From: Xanthobacteraceae bacterium
Lineage (GTDB): Bacteria; Pseudomonadota; Alphaproteobacteria; Rhizobiales; Xanthobacteraceae
NCBI GenBank assembly: GCA_030037185.1
Contig: JASHRR010000039.1
Location: forward strand, 1 to 15,248
DNA length: 15,248 nucleotides
Reading direction: 5' to 3'
Shown piece by piece: positions 1-7,914 of the stretch. The notes under the pieces are model-generated. The model was given only the letters and a program-made list of their open reading frames with translations. It did no database searches and had not been told where the DNA came from. Position 1 is the first letter of the stretch; each line of letters opens with the position of its first letter. The position numbers and the translations under genes are program-made.

Positions 1-257
1 AGGTGGCGCTGCGTAATGGCTGTCCCCACGCCGAGTTGCTGCAGCGCGCCGAGGATATCGACTGGGATAAGTTCGGGGCGATCGGGCGGCTGGGATTGAC
101 CGCCGGCGCCTCCGCACCAGAAGTGCTGATCGAGGAAATCATCGACGCGTTCGCGGCGCACTACCAAGTTGCCGTCGAGACCGTCTCGGCCGTCGAAGAG
201 TCGGGAATCTTTTTTCCGTTGCCGCGGCAGGTTCGTAGCGGTGAAGCGGCGCAGTAA
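1..257 (+). CDS. ispH: 4-hydroxy-3-methylbut-2-enyl diphosphate reductase, C-terminal part
   Basis: This is the last 85 or so codons of IspH; the gene runs in from the left edge, with its first complete codon at base 3. IspH is the iron-sulfur enzyme that reduces HMBPP to IPP and DMAPP in the last step of the non-mevalonate (MEP) isoprenoid pathway in the cytosol. What identifies it is the family signature GLTAGASAPEVLIEEII at about bases 93-143, followed by the usual short tail ending in a FPLPRQVR-like segment. The iron-sulfur cysteines and the substrate-binding SxN motif lie upstream of the window, so catalytic integrity cannot be judged here. The tail length is normal, so the 3' end looks intact. 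thrB follows on the same strand after a 179-bp gap containing a palindromic repeat, so co-transcription is possible but not shown. Confidence 0.93.
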   Translation, partial: VALRNGCPHAELLQRAEDIDWDKFGAIGRLGLTAGASAPEVLIEEIIDAFAAHYQVAVETVSAVEESGIFFPLPRQVRSGEAAQ

Positions 258-317
258 TCCACCGCCCGGCCTGTCCTACCTGAGAATGCGGGTCCTACCC
301 GGGTGGAATGCGGGCTC

Positions 318-362
318 TCGCCCACAATACCCTCGCCCGCAAGCCGGGCAGGGTATGGGCGA
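318..362. repeat. Extragenic palindrome between ispH and thrB
   Basis: This is a nested near-perfect inverted repeat. The outer arms are TCGCCCA (318-324) and TGGGCGA (356-362), the middle arms ATACCCT (327-333) and AGGGTAT (350-356), and the inner arms GCCCG (335-339) and CGGGC (345-349), around a CAAGC loop. As RNA it would fold into a hairpin of about 45 nt. The ACCCTCGCCCGCAAG core resembles other elements in this window (near 9632, 10212, 15182 and 15216). It has no T-run, so it is not a classical terminator, though it could protect or attenuate ispH mRNA. Calling it a dispersed extragenic palindrome of the rhizobial kind is inference. Confidence 0.75.
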
Positions 363-436
363 AAAGCGGGCCGCATGCACTGCCCGCAAGAGGGCCGAAG
401 GGGCACAGCAAAAAAGATAACGCTCGGGACCCGCTA

Positions 437-1399
437 ATGGCCGTCTACACCGATGTCAGCGACGAGGAACTGCAGCGCTTCCTCGCCGACTACGACATTG
501 GCACTCTGCTCGCCTACAAGGGAATTGCCGAAGGGGTTGAGAATTCCAACTTTCTGCTGCATACGACGAACGGCTTTTTCATTCTCACGCTCTATGAGAA
601 ACGCGTTGCAGCCGGTGATCTGCCGTTTTTTCTGAACCTCATAGAGCATCTCGCAGCGCGTGGCCTTACCTGTCCGCAGCCGATCCGCTGTCGCGCCGGC
701 CAAGCTCTGGGCCACCTCGTCAATCGTCCAGCCGCCATTTTCACCTTTCTTGACGGCATGTGGATCAGGCGGCCGAACGTTAAGCACTGCGCTGCAGTTG
801 GCGGTGCGCTGGCCCAACTCCATCTCGCCGGCGCCGATTTCGCCATGACGCGGCCAAACGCACTCTCGCTCGAGGGATGGCTGGCGCTGCACAAGGCGGC
901 TGGCGGGCGCGCCGATACGCTGCAGAGAGGAATGAGTGAGGCGGTCGCAAGGGAACTTGCGTTCCTTAGACGAGAGTGGCCGCGCGATCTGCCGCAGGGG
1001 ATCATCCATGCCGACCTGTTCCCCGATAACGTGTTTTTTCTGGGTGACCATCTGTCCGGCGTGATCGATTTCTATTTCGCCTGCACGGACGCCCTCGCCT
1101 ACGACGTGGCGATCTGCCTTAACGCGTGGTGCTTCGAGCCCGATCATTCCTACAACATCACCAAGGGACGCGCGCTGCTCAAGTCCTACATGCGCACGCG
1201 CGAACTGACGGAGCGCGAGATTTCCGTGCTGCCTGTTCTGTGTCGAGGCGCCGCAATGCGCTTCCTGTTGACGAGGCTCGTCGATTGGCTGGAAGTTCCG
1301 CCGGGCGCGTTGGTCAGGCCGAAGGACCCGCTCGAATATTATCGCAAGCTGCGGTTTCATCAAGCCGACGTGAGCGCACGGGACTACGGCATTGACTGA
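437..1399 (+). CDS. thrB: Homoserine kinase, ThrB (APH-fold type)
   Basis: A 320-aa cytosolic kinase that phosphorylates L-homoserine with ATP, committing it to threonine synthesis. It belongs to the aminoglycoside-phosphotransferase-fold homoserine kinases typical of alphaproteobacteria and pseudomonads, not the GHMP type of E. coli. Visible features are the N-terminal lobe with the [12 protein letters not shown] strand-loop (residues 33-44), the catalytic loop HADLFPDN (191-198; catalytic Asp193 and Asn198), and the metal-binding Asp211 in GVIDFYFA. The reading frame is open upstream to 308, but that part is repeat-derived and unlike the family. ATG 437 gives the expected [12 protein letters not shown] start and normal length. 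The Shine-Dalgarno is weak (CGGGA about 8 nt upstream). The 3' end overlaps rnhA by 8 bp, suggesting translational coupling. Confidence 0.95.
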   Translation: MAVYTDVSDEELQRFLADYDIGTLLAYKGIAEGVENSNFLLHTTNGFFILTLYEKRVAAGDLPFFLNLIEHLAARGLTCPQPIRCRAGQALGHLVNRPAAIFTFLDGMWIRRPNVKHCAAVGGALAQLHLAGADFAMTRPNALSLEGWLALHKAAGGRADTLQRGMSEAVARELAFLRREWPRDLPQGIIHADLFPDNVFFLGDHLSGVIDFYFACTDALAYDVAICLNAWCFEPDHSYNITKGRALLKSYMRTRELTEREISVLPVLCRGAAMRFLLTRLVDWLEVPPGALVRPKDPLEYYRKLRFHQADVSARDYGID

Positions 1400-1865
1400 C
1401 GTGCCGACAAATGGCCGCGTGACTGTTCATACGGACGGCGCCTGCTCGGGCAATCCCGGGCCTGGCGGCTGGGGCGTCATTTTGCAATGGGGTAGCCATG
1501 TCCGGGAGCTCAAGGGCGGCGAGCCATATACGACCAACAACCGCATGGAGCTGACGGCCGCCATCATGGCGCTTGAGGCGCTCAAGCGGCCGTGCACGGT
1601 CGATCTCCACACCGACAGCGAATATCTACGCCAGGGAATCACCGACTGGATCAGCGGCTGGAAACGCAACGGCTGGCGGACCGCTGCAAGGAAACCGGTC
1701 CGCAATGTGGATCTGTGGCAGCGACTCGATGCTGTGGTCAACCGTCACACGGTGCACTGGCACTGGGTGCGCGGTCATGCCGGTCACCGTCTCAACGAAC
1801 GCGCCGATGAACTCGCCCGCGAGGCGATTGCCGAGATCAGAGCCGCCGCGCATCGCAAGGGCTAA
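1392..1865 (+). CDS. rnhA: Ribonuclease HI
   Basis: A 157-aa ribonuclease HI that cleaves the RNA strand of RNA-DNA hybrids (R-loops, primer remnants) in the cytosol. The four-acid active site is complete: Asp15 (HTDG), Glu53 (NNRMEL), Asp75 (HTDS) and Asp139 (ERADEL), with the helper His129 in VRGHAGH. The basic handle region WKRNGWRT (residues 90-97) is also present. Length is normal. The listed start is TTG 1392, inside the end of thrB and preceded by GGGA at 8-nt spacing. GTG 1401 (starting VPTNGRV) is a realistic alternative and would remove the overlap. The last base of its TAA stop is also where the convergent efflux permease gene ends: the two stop codons overlap in CTAA, leaving no room for a terminator. 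Confidence 0.95.
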   Translation: MTDVPTNGRVTVHTDGACSGNPGPGGWGVILQWGSHVRELKGGEPYTTNNRMELTAAIMALEALKRPCTVDLHTDSEYLRQGITDWISGWKRNGWRTAARKPVRNVDLWQRLDAVVNRHTVHWHWVRGHAGHRLNERADELAREAIAEIRAAAHRKG

Positions 1866-4800
1866 GGCCTCGAGTCGGGCCTCGGTAAGCCCGGCGACCG
1901 CCGCGTGCTCAGCCTCGGCGCTCCCCCCGCCGCCACCAGCAATTCCGTGGGAAGAACCGAACCGGTTGGCCGGCGGCGCAGGCGGTCCAGAGCGAGGTAG
2001 ATCACGGGTGTGGTATAGAGGGTCAGGAACTGCGACAGCATCAATCCGCCGACGATCGTAAACCCCAGCGGCTGGCGTATCTCGGCACCGGTTCCCTGAC
2101 CCAGTGCGAGCGGAATCGCGCCGAGAATCGCCGCGAAGGTCGTCATCATGATGGGACGGAAGCGCAGCACGGCGGCGCGGTAGATTGAGTCTTGAGGGCT
2201 CAGTCCCTGCGTCCGTTCCGCCTCGAGCGCGAAGTCGATCATCATGATGGCGTTCTTCTTGACGATACCGATCAGCAGAATGATGCCGATCAGCGCCACC
2301 ACGCTGAGCTCATAGTGGAAAGCCATCAGAGTGAGCAGCGCCCCTACGCCGGCCGACGGGATGGTGGAGAGGATCGTGATCGGGTGAACCAAGCTCTCGT
2401 ACAGCATGCCAAGAATGATGTAGATCGCAGTCGCCGCAGCAAGAATCAGGAGCGGCTGGGTCTTTAGCGAATCCTGGAATGCCTGAGCATTGCCCTGGAA
2501 TGTTGTGATCAGCGTATCGGGCACATTGAGGTCACGTTTGATCTTGGTGATGGTCTCCACTGCATCCCCGAGAGCGGCACCGGCCGCCAAGTTGAATGAC
2601 AACGTGACGGCAGGAAACTGGCTCTGGTGACTGACCGACAGCGAACGGACCGTGCGCTTTCGCTCCACAACGGCGCTCAAGGGCACCTGTTTGCCGGTCA
2701 TCGACGGGACATAGATGAGATCGAGCGCATTGGGGTCAAGCTGAAAACGCGGGTCCACCTCAAGCACGACCCAGTAATTGTTCTGCTGCGTGAAGAACTG
2801 CGCAATCTTGCGTTGGCCAAAGGCGTCATAGAGCGTGTCATCGATCGCCTGGGTGACCACACCCAGTCGTGATGCGGCATCCCGATTGATCTCAAGCCGC
2901 AGCGTCGGGCCGGCAATCTGCTGATCGGTCGCGACATCTCGCAGCAGCGCAATGTCCTGGAGCGCCTTGAGCAGGATGGGTGCCCAATGATCGAGCTCGT
3001 CAAGATCGGCGTCCTGCAGGGTGAATTGGTACTGCGTGCGGCTGAACCTTGCTCCGACATTGATGTCCTGGGATGCCTGCATGAACAGCGCAATGCCCTC
3101 GATCTGCGCCAGCTTGGGCCGGAGCCGATCGATGATCTGGCTTGCACTTGCGTCACGCTGGTTGCGCGGCTTGAGGTTGATGAACATCCGGCCGTTGTTG
3201 ACCGTCTGGTTGACTGCGCCGGCGCCGACCGCGGAGATGACCCCGTCAATGCCTGAATCTTGCAACAGAATGTCCACGAGACGCGACTGTCGCTCGATCA
3301 TCGCCTGATACGAGATATCCTGGGCCGCCTCCGAAACCGCGACGATGAAGCCGGTGTCCTGCTGGGGAAAAAATCCCTTCGGGATCACGACATAGAGATA
3401 TCCGGTCAGAACCAGGGTCCCGACCGTGGCGAGGAGCGTAATCCTTCGGTGCCGCAACACCCACCGCAAACCGCCCTCGTACACTGCCAGCATGGCGACG
3501 AAAAAGCGCTCGCTCAGCCGATAGAGTCGGCCATGCCGGTCGCTGGCGGGGTCGCGTAGCAGCTGAGCGCACATCATCGGCGTGAGCGTCAACGAGACGG
3601 CCGTTGACACGAGGATCGCGACGCTCACGGTTACGGCGAATTCGCGGAACAGGCGACCGATGAGCCCGCCCAGCAGAAGGATCGGGATAAATACTGCAAT
3701 CAGCGAAATGCTGATCGAAATGATCGTGAAACCGATCTCCTTCGAGCCTCTGAGCGCAGCTTCGAGCGGCGAATAGCCTTTCTCCAGATAGCGCGTAACG
3801 TTCTCGACCATGACAATGGCATCGTCAACCACGAACCCGGTCGCGATGGTAAGGGCCATAAGCGACAGATTATCCAGGCTGTAGCCCATTAGATACATCA
3901 CGCCGAAAGTGCCGATCAGCGACAGGGGTACCGTCACGCTCGGAATGAGCGTCGTCCACAGGTTCCGCAGGAACAGGAAGATCACCAGCACCACGAGGGC
4001 GATGGTGAGGATCAGTGTGAACTGCACGTCATTGACGGAGGCGCGGATCGTTTGCGTGCGATCAGTGACGATGTCCACGTCGATCCCTGGCGGTATCGCC
4101 GCCCGCAGGCGGGGCAAGGCAGCCTTGATGCGTTCAACCGTATCAATGATATTCACGCCGGGCTGGCGCTGGATCACCAGGATGATCGACCGCTTGCCAT
4201 TGTAGGTACCGGAGCCGCGACTCTCCTCGGGACCATCCGCGACGGCCGCGACGTCGGCGAGCTTCACCGGTGATCCGTTACGCCATGCAATGATCAGAGG
4301 ACGATAGGTATCCGCACTGAAAAGCTGATCGTTGTTCTCGATCGTCAAGCCCTGGCGCTCGCCGTTCAGGGAGCCTTTGGGGGCGTCAAGCGTTGCGGCG
4401 GAAACGGCGTTGCGGACATCCTCCAGGCTCAATCCGCGCCCGGCGAGCGCGAGCGGATTGGCTTCGATCCGCACCGCCGGCTTCTGTGCACCGGCGATCT
4501 GGACGAGCGCAACACCGTCCACCTGCGAGAGCTGCTGGGCCAGCACATTGTCGGCGAAATTGTTGACGGTGGTGAGGGGCAAGGTATCGGAGCTCACGGC
4601 GAGGAGCATGACCGGAGCATCCGCGGGATTTGTCTTGCGATAGGTCGGTGGCGCCGGCAGGTTTTTCGGCAACTGGCCAGCTGCCGCGTTGATTGCGGCT
4701 TGCACATCCTGGGCTGCGGCATCGATGTTGTGCGAGAGATCGAACTGGATGGTGATTGAGGTGGTGCCGATGCCGCTCACCGAGCTAAGCTGGGTAATGC

Positions 4801-5026
4801 CAGCGATTTGTGCAAACTGGCGCTCCAGAGGCGAGGCGATAGACGACGCCATTGTTTCCGGACTGGTCCCCGGAAACTGCGCGGTAACCAGGATGGTCGG
4901 GAAATCGACTTGGGGCAGGGGCGCGACCGCAAGCAACATGTAAGCGACGCTGCCGACAATGGTGAGTCCGGCCATCAACAGGGCGGTTGCGACCGGCCGG
5001 ACGATGAAAGGAACCGAAATGTTCAT
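1862..5026 (-). CDS. mdtC: RND multidrug efflux permease, MdtC-like (HAE-1)
   Basis: A 1054-aa inner-membrane proton/drug antiporter of the RND superfamily, the pump of a tripartite efflux system spanning both membranes. Family features seen are the N-terminal first helix (residues 10-33), the periplasmic porter domain with [18 protein letters not shown] (128-145, characteristic of MdtB/MdtC), the TM4 proton-relay pair Asp401-Asp402 in [10 protein letters not shown], Lys923/924 in TM10 ([10 protein letters not shown]), the second porter domain (about 550-850), and the closing [13 protein letters not shown]. Its length is full, and similarity to E. coli MdtC is recognisable end to end. E. coli uses an MdtB-MdtC heteromultimer; here only one permease is present, so a homotrimer is inferred. 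It starts within the adaptor stop (ATGA overlap) and ends overlapping rnhA. No outer-membrane channel gene is in view, so a TolC-type partner must lie elsewhere. Confidence 0.93.
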   Translation of the reverse strand: MNISVPFIVRPVATALLMAGLTIVGSVAYMLLAVAPLPQVDFPTILVTAQFPGTSPETMASSIASPLERQFAQIAGITQLSSVSGIGTTSITIQFDLSHNIDAAAQDVQAAINAAAGQLPKNLPAPPTYRKTNPADAPVMLLAVSSDTLPLTTVNNFADNVLAQQLSQVDGVALVQIAGAQKPAVRIEANPLALAGRGLSLEDVRNAVSAATLDAPKGSLNGERQGLTIENNDQLFSADTYRPLIIAWRNGSPVKLADVAAVADGPEESRGSGTYNGKRSIILVIQRQPGVNIIDTVERIKAALPRLRAAIPPGIDVDIVTDRTQTIRASVNDVQFTLILTIALVVLVIFLFLRNLWTTLIPSVTVPLSLIGTFGVMYLMGYSLDNLSLMALTIATGFVVDDAIVMVENVTRYLEKGYSPLEAALRGSKEIGFTIISISISLIAVFIPILLLGGLIGRLFREFAVTVSVAILVSTAVSLTLTPMMCAQLLRDPASDRHGRLYRLSERFFVAMLAVYEGGLRWVLRHRRITLLATVGTLVLTGYLYVVIPKGFFPQQDTGFIVAVSEAAQDISYQAMIERQSRLVDILLQDSGIDGVISAVGAGAVNQTVNNGRMFINLKPRNQRDASASQIIDRLRPKLAQIEGIALFMQASQDINVGARFSRTQYQFTLQDADLDELDHWAPILLKALQDIALLRDVATDQQIAGPTLRLEINRDAASRLGVVTQAIDDTLYDAFGQRKIAQFFTQQNNYWVVLEVDPRFQLDPNALDLIYVPSMTGKQVPLSAVVERKRTVRSLSVSHQSQFPAVTLSFNLAAGAALGDAVETITKIKRDLNVPDTLITTFQGNAQAFQDSLKTQPLLILAAATAIYIILGMLYESLVHPITILSTIPSAGVGALLTLMAFHYELSVVALIGIILLIGIVKKNAIMMIDFALEAERTQGLSPQDSIYRAAVLRFRPIMMTTFAAILGAIPLALGQGTGAEIRQPLGFTIVGGLMLSQFLTLYTTPVIYLALDRLRRRPTGSVLPTELLVAAGGAPRLSTRRSPGLPRPDSRP

Positions 5027-6204
5027 TGGCGTGCTCCGGTCTCTGCAGCTGCCGTCTTCTCCCCGCCGGCGCGCTTGAGACCGGATGCGACGACGCGAAC
5101 GCCTGGCCGAAGCCTGTACTGTCCGTCGACGACCACGCGGTCTCCGGCCTTGAGTCCGTCGGCAATCAGCGCCGCGCCTTGGTGGGTGGCGGCAATGCGC
5201 AGCGGGCGCAGCTCGACCGTGGCATCAGCTCCGATGACAAACGCATAGCTGCCGTTTGGGCCATACTGCACCACCGATTCCTGCACCACCGGACCATGGC
5301 GGACATCGAGCCGTAACCATGCATTGACGAAGGCGCCAGGCCAGAGCCGATGCTCCTCGTTGGGGAATACTGCTTTCAGCCGCACCGAGCCGGTGCCCTG
5401 GTCGATAAGATTATCGATCAGCTCAAGCTGTCCCTCTCCGAGCCTGACCCGATTGTCCTGGTCGTATGCCGCGACCACGGGCGCTCCGCGCCGGACCGCA
5501 TCTGCGATCTCAGGCAGGTATTGCTGCGGCAGTGTGAACATCACTGCAATCGGGTTCAGCTGGGTGATGACGACAAGTCCGCCGGTGTCGCCGGCATGAA
5601 CGATGTTGCCTTGATCAATCAAACGAACGCCGGTCCGGCCATTGAGCGGCGACGAGATCGTCGTGTAGCCAAGCTGAACTCCGGCATTATCGATCGTCGC
5701 CTGATCACGCAGGACCGCAGCCTGATACTGCGCCACAAGCGCCTTTTGGGTATCTACGCTCTGACGCGTGGCAAAATTCTTCGTAGCCAGCGTGCTGAAG
5801 CGCTCCAGATCGAGCTTTGCATTGGCAAGTACGGCCTCATCGCGCGCCTTGTCGGCTTGTGCCTGGCGCAGAAGCGCTTGGTAGGGTCGCGGATCGATCT
5901 GGGCGAGGAGATCACCGATCCGCACGTCCTGGCCTTCGCGAAACGCGATCTTTTGTATCTCTCCGTCGACCCGCACCTTTACCGTCACGGTATTGTAGGC
6001 CAGCACGGTGCCAAGGCCCACGCGATAAACCGGGAAATCTTGCGCTTCCACAGTGGCGGTGGTGACGGGGAGGGGACGCTGTTGGAGGGCCTTCCCCGCC
6101 GAATTTGTGGCTCCGCTCGTTTGAGCAGGCAGCAGCCTGTAACCGCCGAACGCCGCGAGCAACACCAACGGGACTCCCAAAAGCCACAGCGCCGCGCGTC
6201 TCAT
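5023..6204 (-). CDS. mdtA: RND efflux periplasmic adaptor, MdtA-like
   Basis: A 393-aa membrane-fusion (adaptor) protein linking the RND pump to an outer-membrane channel. The N-terminus is an uncleaved-type hydrophobic anchor (residues 5-25) with no lipobox Cys. It is followed by a first lipoyl half with NTVTVKVRVDGEIQKIAFREG (71-91), an alpha-hairpin rich in Ala/Gln (105-175), the second lipoyl half ISSPLNGRTGVRLIDQGN (183-200), a beta-barrel (about 211-300) and a membrane-proximal domain ending near 375. MdtA of E. coli is the closest named relative by motif. The frame stays open to 6384, but ATG 6204 is chosen: it has GAGAGG 9 nt upstream and gives the normal N-terminus. The extra 60 residues have no family character. 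The stop overlaps the permease start by 4 bp. A regulator gene is not adjacent. Confidence 0.93.
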   Translation of the reverse strand: MRRAALWLLGVPLVLLAAFGGYRLLPAQTSGATNSAGKALQQRPLPVTTATVEAQDFPVYRVGLGTVLAYNTVTVKVRVDGEIQKIAFREGQDVRIGDLLAQIDPRPYQALLRQAQADKARDEAVLANAKLDLERFSTLATKNFATRQSVDTQKALVAQYQAAVLRDQATIDNAGVQLGYTTISSPLNGRTGVRLIDQGNIVHAGDTGGLVVITQLNPIAVMFTLPQQYLPEIADAVRRGAPVVAAYDQDNRVRLGEGQLELIDNLIDQGTGSVRLKAVFPNEEHRLWPGAFVNAWLRLDVRHGPVVQESVVQYGPNGSYAFVIGADATVELRPLRIAATHQGAALIADGLKAGDRVVVDGQYRLRPGVRVVASGLKRAGGEKTAAAETGARQ

Positions 6205-6213
6205 TGGTGCGAT

Positions 6214-6219
6214 CCTCTC
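6214..6219 (-). promoter_or_regulatory. Ribosome binding site of the efflux adaptor gene
   Basis: On the minus strand this reads GAGAGG and ends 9 nt before the ATG at 6204. It is a good match to the anti-Shine-Dalgarno sequence and decides the start in favour of 6204 over the upstream ATG at 6384. Confidence 0.7.
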
Positions 6220-6429
6220 AATCGTGGTGTGGACCGGGCAAGGCCGCCATTCACCGGCATCTCCGCGCGGATGCTCCGACCAGAGCGAAGCTTGGTTGGA
6301 GAGCCAACGAGGGTTGTCCGTCGATGTCGAATCTCGTATTTCCTGTTCAAACAATCCCGCGATGTCGTTTTTCTTCTCGGGCAATCGAACATGTTGTGCA
6401 TCGAGCCGCCTCGGCTATGCCGACAGGGT

Positions 6430-6708
6430 CTACCGCTCTGCGTAACCCGCCAAAGTTCTAAACCCCTGGAACAGGCAGAGGACTCGGCTGGTATGGCCCG
6501 GGTCAAAAGCCGCCTGCTGAACGCGAAGCGTCAGGTGGCGGATGGGTTGATCAGCCATCGCGAAGCGAGCGATTAAAGCTGCCAAGGCTTGCGGCTGCTC
6601 ATTCGTCGTGAGGTGGCCGCCCGGCAGCCACTCGATCTTCAGGCCGGGATTGCCCAGCCGTTCTTGCGCGAGGTCGACCTGCCGGTGTTCCAAGCGCGTC
6701 TGCCCCAT
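6430..6708 (-). pseudogene. C-terminal relic of an alpha/beta hydrolase
   Basis: Minus-strand frame with a clear alpha/beta-hydrolase ending at about 6681-6559: DLAQERLGNPGLKIEWLPGG, then HLTTNEQPQALAALIARF. The GGH histidine fits the catalytic His that sits near the C-terminus in that fold, and the following helix matches the usual last helix. The nucleophile elbow, the Asp and everything before them are missing: upstream of about 6690 the sequence becomes a different gene read in another frame (a small secreted protein). The frame also runs on past the normal hydrolase end for about 40 residues with no recognised similarity. This is best read as a 5'-truncated gene fragment rather than a working protein. 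The hydrolase subfamily cannot be told from 40 residues. Confidence 0.6.
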
Positions 6709-6877
6709 ACGGCGTCACGATCTGCCGGCCGGCATACGGCGTCGTGGGGACCTGCCCGTAGGCCGGCACCGGCGGCGCAACATAGTGTGTGCGCACATGC
6801 GATTTCGCCGTCGCAGGCGAGGCAACCAACGCCGCGGGTCCGGCTGCGGCCAAGATCACTTTCAGATGCGCCGCCAT
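6599..6877 (-). CDS. Small secreted protein, probably with a hybrid C-terminus
   Basis: A 92-aa open frame beginning MAAHLKVILAAAG, with a good signal peptide whose likely cleavage is after ASPATA (about residue 23). The mature start KSHVRTHYVAPPVPAYGQ and the PTTPYAGRQIVTPYGAD stretch are Pro/Tyr rich, resembling short exported proteins of unknown role common in Bradyrhizobium. After about residue 60 the composition turns Arg-rich (GRPRARTAG) and the DNA is shared with the hydrolase relic in another frame, so the original C-terminus seems lost and replaced by out-of-frame hydrolase sequence. ATG 6877 is preferred: GGGG lies 7 nt upstream. It may be expressed as a short exported peptide or be dead. 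It is divergent from the + strand LysR relic starting at 6973. Function unknown. Confidence 0.45.
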   Translation of the reverse strand: MAAHLKVILAAAGPAALVASPATAKSHVRTHYVAPPVPAYGQVPTTPYAGRQIVTPYGADALGTPAGRPRARTAGQSRPEDRVAAGRPPHDE

Positions 6878-6916
6878 CTTCAAACCCCATGTTCTGAATT
6901 GAAGGCTTGAGGTCCT

Positions 6917-7095
6917 GTCCCAGACATACGACGCTTCCCGCGAGCGACTATCCGCGATAACGTTGAGAGGTTGTGAAGCAGAACTTCACAGTCCGGCAGG
7001 GCGCGCTCGATGGCGTGCAGGCGTTTCCGAGTATTGCCCCCGCAGTTTTCGCCGGCGCGGAACGCGGCGGGGTGACCCCATCGGCGATTAGTCAC
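6917..7095 (+). repeat. Left arm of inverted repeat (LysR 5' region)
   Basis: The sequence from about 6917 to 7095 matches the reverse complement of about 7800-7972. The core is nearly identical: GCGATAACGTTGAG and CACTTCACAGTCCGGCAGG-type words recur, with roughly one difference per ten bases by eye over 6936-7026. The arm covers the leader, the start codon and the helix-turn-helix coding part of a LysR gene. It is therefore a duplicated LysR 5' end in opposite orientation, not a transposon end. The boundaries are approximate. Confidence 0.8.
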
Positions 7096-7175
7096 GCGCA
7101 CTTGAGGCGCACGTCGGTGCAGTGCTCTTCATCCGCACGACGCGCAGTGTCCGCCTCACCGAAACCGGCGAATTT
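6973..7175 (+). pseudogene. LysR-type regulator relic, N-terminal DNA-binding domain
   Basis: From a GTG at 6973 the frame reads MKQNFTVRQGALDGVQAF, then degenerates through SIAPAVFAGAERG into GVTPSAISHA, the recognition helix of a LysR helix-turn-helix. At about 7097 the frame changes; from 7101 a second frame continues as LEAHVGAVLF followed by IRTTRSVRLTETGE, the LysR wing and linker start. The junction is explained by a short deletion (about 7 nt) inside a GCG-rich stretch. After about 7175 no further LysR sequence follows in order. The coding capacity is a truncated, frameshifted DNA-binding domain, so it is dead as a regulator. By LysR habit its former target would be the divergent minus-strand gene at 6877; that is inference. 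Confidence 0.75.
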
Positions 7176-7289
7176 TCGTGCACAAAGCTGCTGTTGTCGG
7201 TCACTTTGATGACCCGCACGTCGCTGCTTCCGGGTCAAGAGCTGTTTGCACGAGTCGAGCTTGCGCAATTTCCGAGCGGTCGGTGGTCG

Positions 7290-7914
7290 CGGGTGCATCG
7301 GTGCTCCAGGATTTGCGTGCTCGGTGAAGGCGCGCAGGGAACTCCCCTCCGCCAGGATCGTATAAACGTGAGGCGCAACAGGCCGGCTACTCCGCGTTCA
7401 CGGGCGACCTCGCTTGCGGCGACGACCTCCTCGAGGCGGGTTTGCGCGCGAAAGGAATCGTTCGCCGGCTTCGGTCAGGCCGACGCTGCGCGTCGTGCCA
7501 GGTCCCACGCCTTGGATCGCCGCTGCGAGGAGCAAGGAGTATGCACGATAGTCGGGCCGTCGACGACCAGTAACGGGAACGGCGACGTCAGCCGCCGTAC
7601 GGGCAGTTGAGGGCAGTGCTCTTTCCCCGAGCGCCCGCTGATCCTTGAGCCGGTGATCGCTTCTTTCTGCCGGCCTGCACCGAGATGAATTGGAAATCGC
7701 CGCAAGCGAGGAGCTGGTCGATCTCGCAGCCAGCGGGTTCGATGGCGGCATTCGTCGCGGCCGTTCATCGCGCCCGACATGATCGCGGTGTGGCTGATCG
7801 CCGATGGAGTTACCCCGAGTTCACCGGCGGCTCGGCAACAACTGCGCGGCAATGCTCAGTGAACGCCTCCACGCCGTCGAGCGCGCCCTGCCGGACTGTG
7901 AAGTGCTGCTTCAT
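7290..7914 (-). pseudogene. LysR-type regulator relic, rearranged
   Basis: A minus-strand LysR gene in pieces and out of order. From ATG 7914 it reads MKQHFTVRQGALDGVEAF, meets a stop, then continues in another frame as GELGVTPSAISHT to about 7797. The next block, 7635-7797, is inverted (listed separately). Then come RLTSPFPLLVV and, in another frame, PDYRAY (about 7605-7545), the middle of a LysR effector domain. After that come GTTRSVGLTEAGERFLSRAN and EEVVAASEVARERG plus AGLLRLT (about 7515-7370), which is the wing, linker helix and domain entry and should precede the effector part. A possible C-terminal piece SSLRAFTEHA lies near 7340-7310. It is dead as a regulator. The parent would have faced the + strand gene at 8049. 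Confidence 0.7.
7635..7797 (+). pseudogene. Inverted block of a LysR effector-binding domain
   Basis: The plus strand encodes the first half of a LysR ligand-binding domain in three frames joined by small indels: PLILEPVIASFCR (from 7635), ELEIAASEELVDLAASGFDG and GIRRGR (7687-7766), then FIAPDMIAVWL (7764-7796). The last change is a single missing base after CGCGGCC. The domain should continue with RLTPPFPLLVVGSPDYL, and exactly that continuation (RLTSPFPLLVV..PDY) starts at about 7605 on the opposite strand. Flipping this block in place would restore a continuous minus-strand effector domain, so an internal inversion is the simplest reading. At the right end, GTGTGGCTGA belongs both to IAVWL here and to the antisense of the SAISHT helix, so the junction sits in microhomology. 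Confidence 0.7.

Noticed and set aside
318..362. CRISPR repeat or riboswitch
   Set aside because: A single palindrome with no regularly spaced repeats and no known aptamer core; its look-alikes are scattered at gene borders.
308..436. N-terminal extension of ThrB to 308
   Set aside because: It translates the extragenic palindrome. ThrB of this family begins at MAVYTDVS.
434..1363. 309-codon minus-strand frame
   Set aside because: It lies wholly antisense to thrB, which has a complete motif set. The translation has no family character and only reflects GC-rich codon bias.
6205..6384. N-terminal extension of the efflux adaptor to ATG 6384
   Set aside because: It adds 60 hydrophilic residues before the membrane anchor, has no family match, and the internal ATG 6204 has a good ribosome site.
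5350..6576. 408-codon plus-strand frame
   Set aside because: It is antisense to the efflux adaptor. The adaptor has all its domains and a ribosome site, and the plus-strand product resembles nothing.
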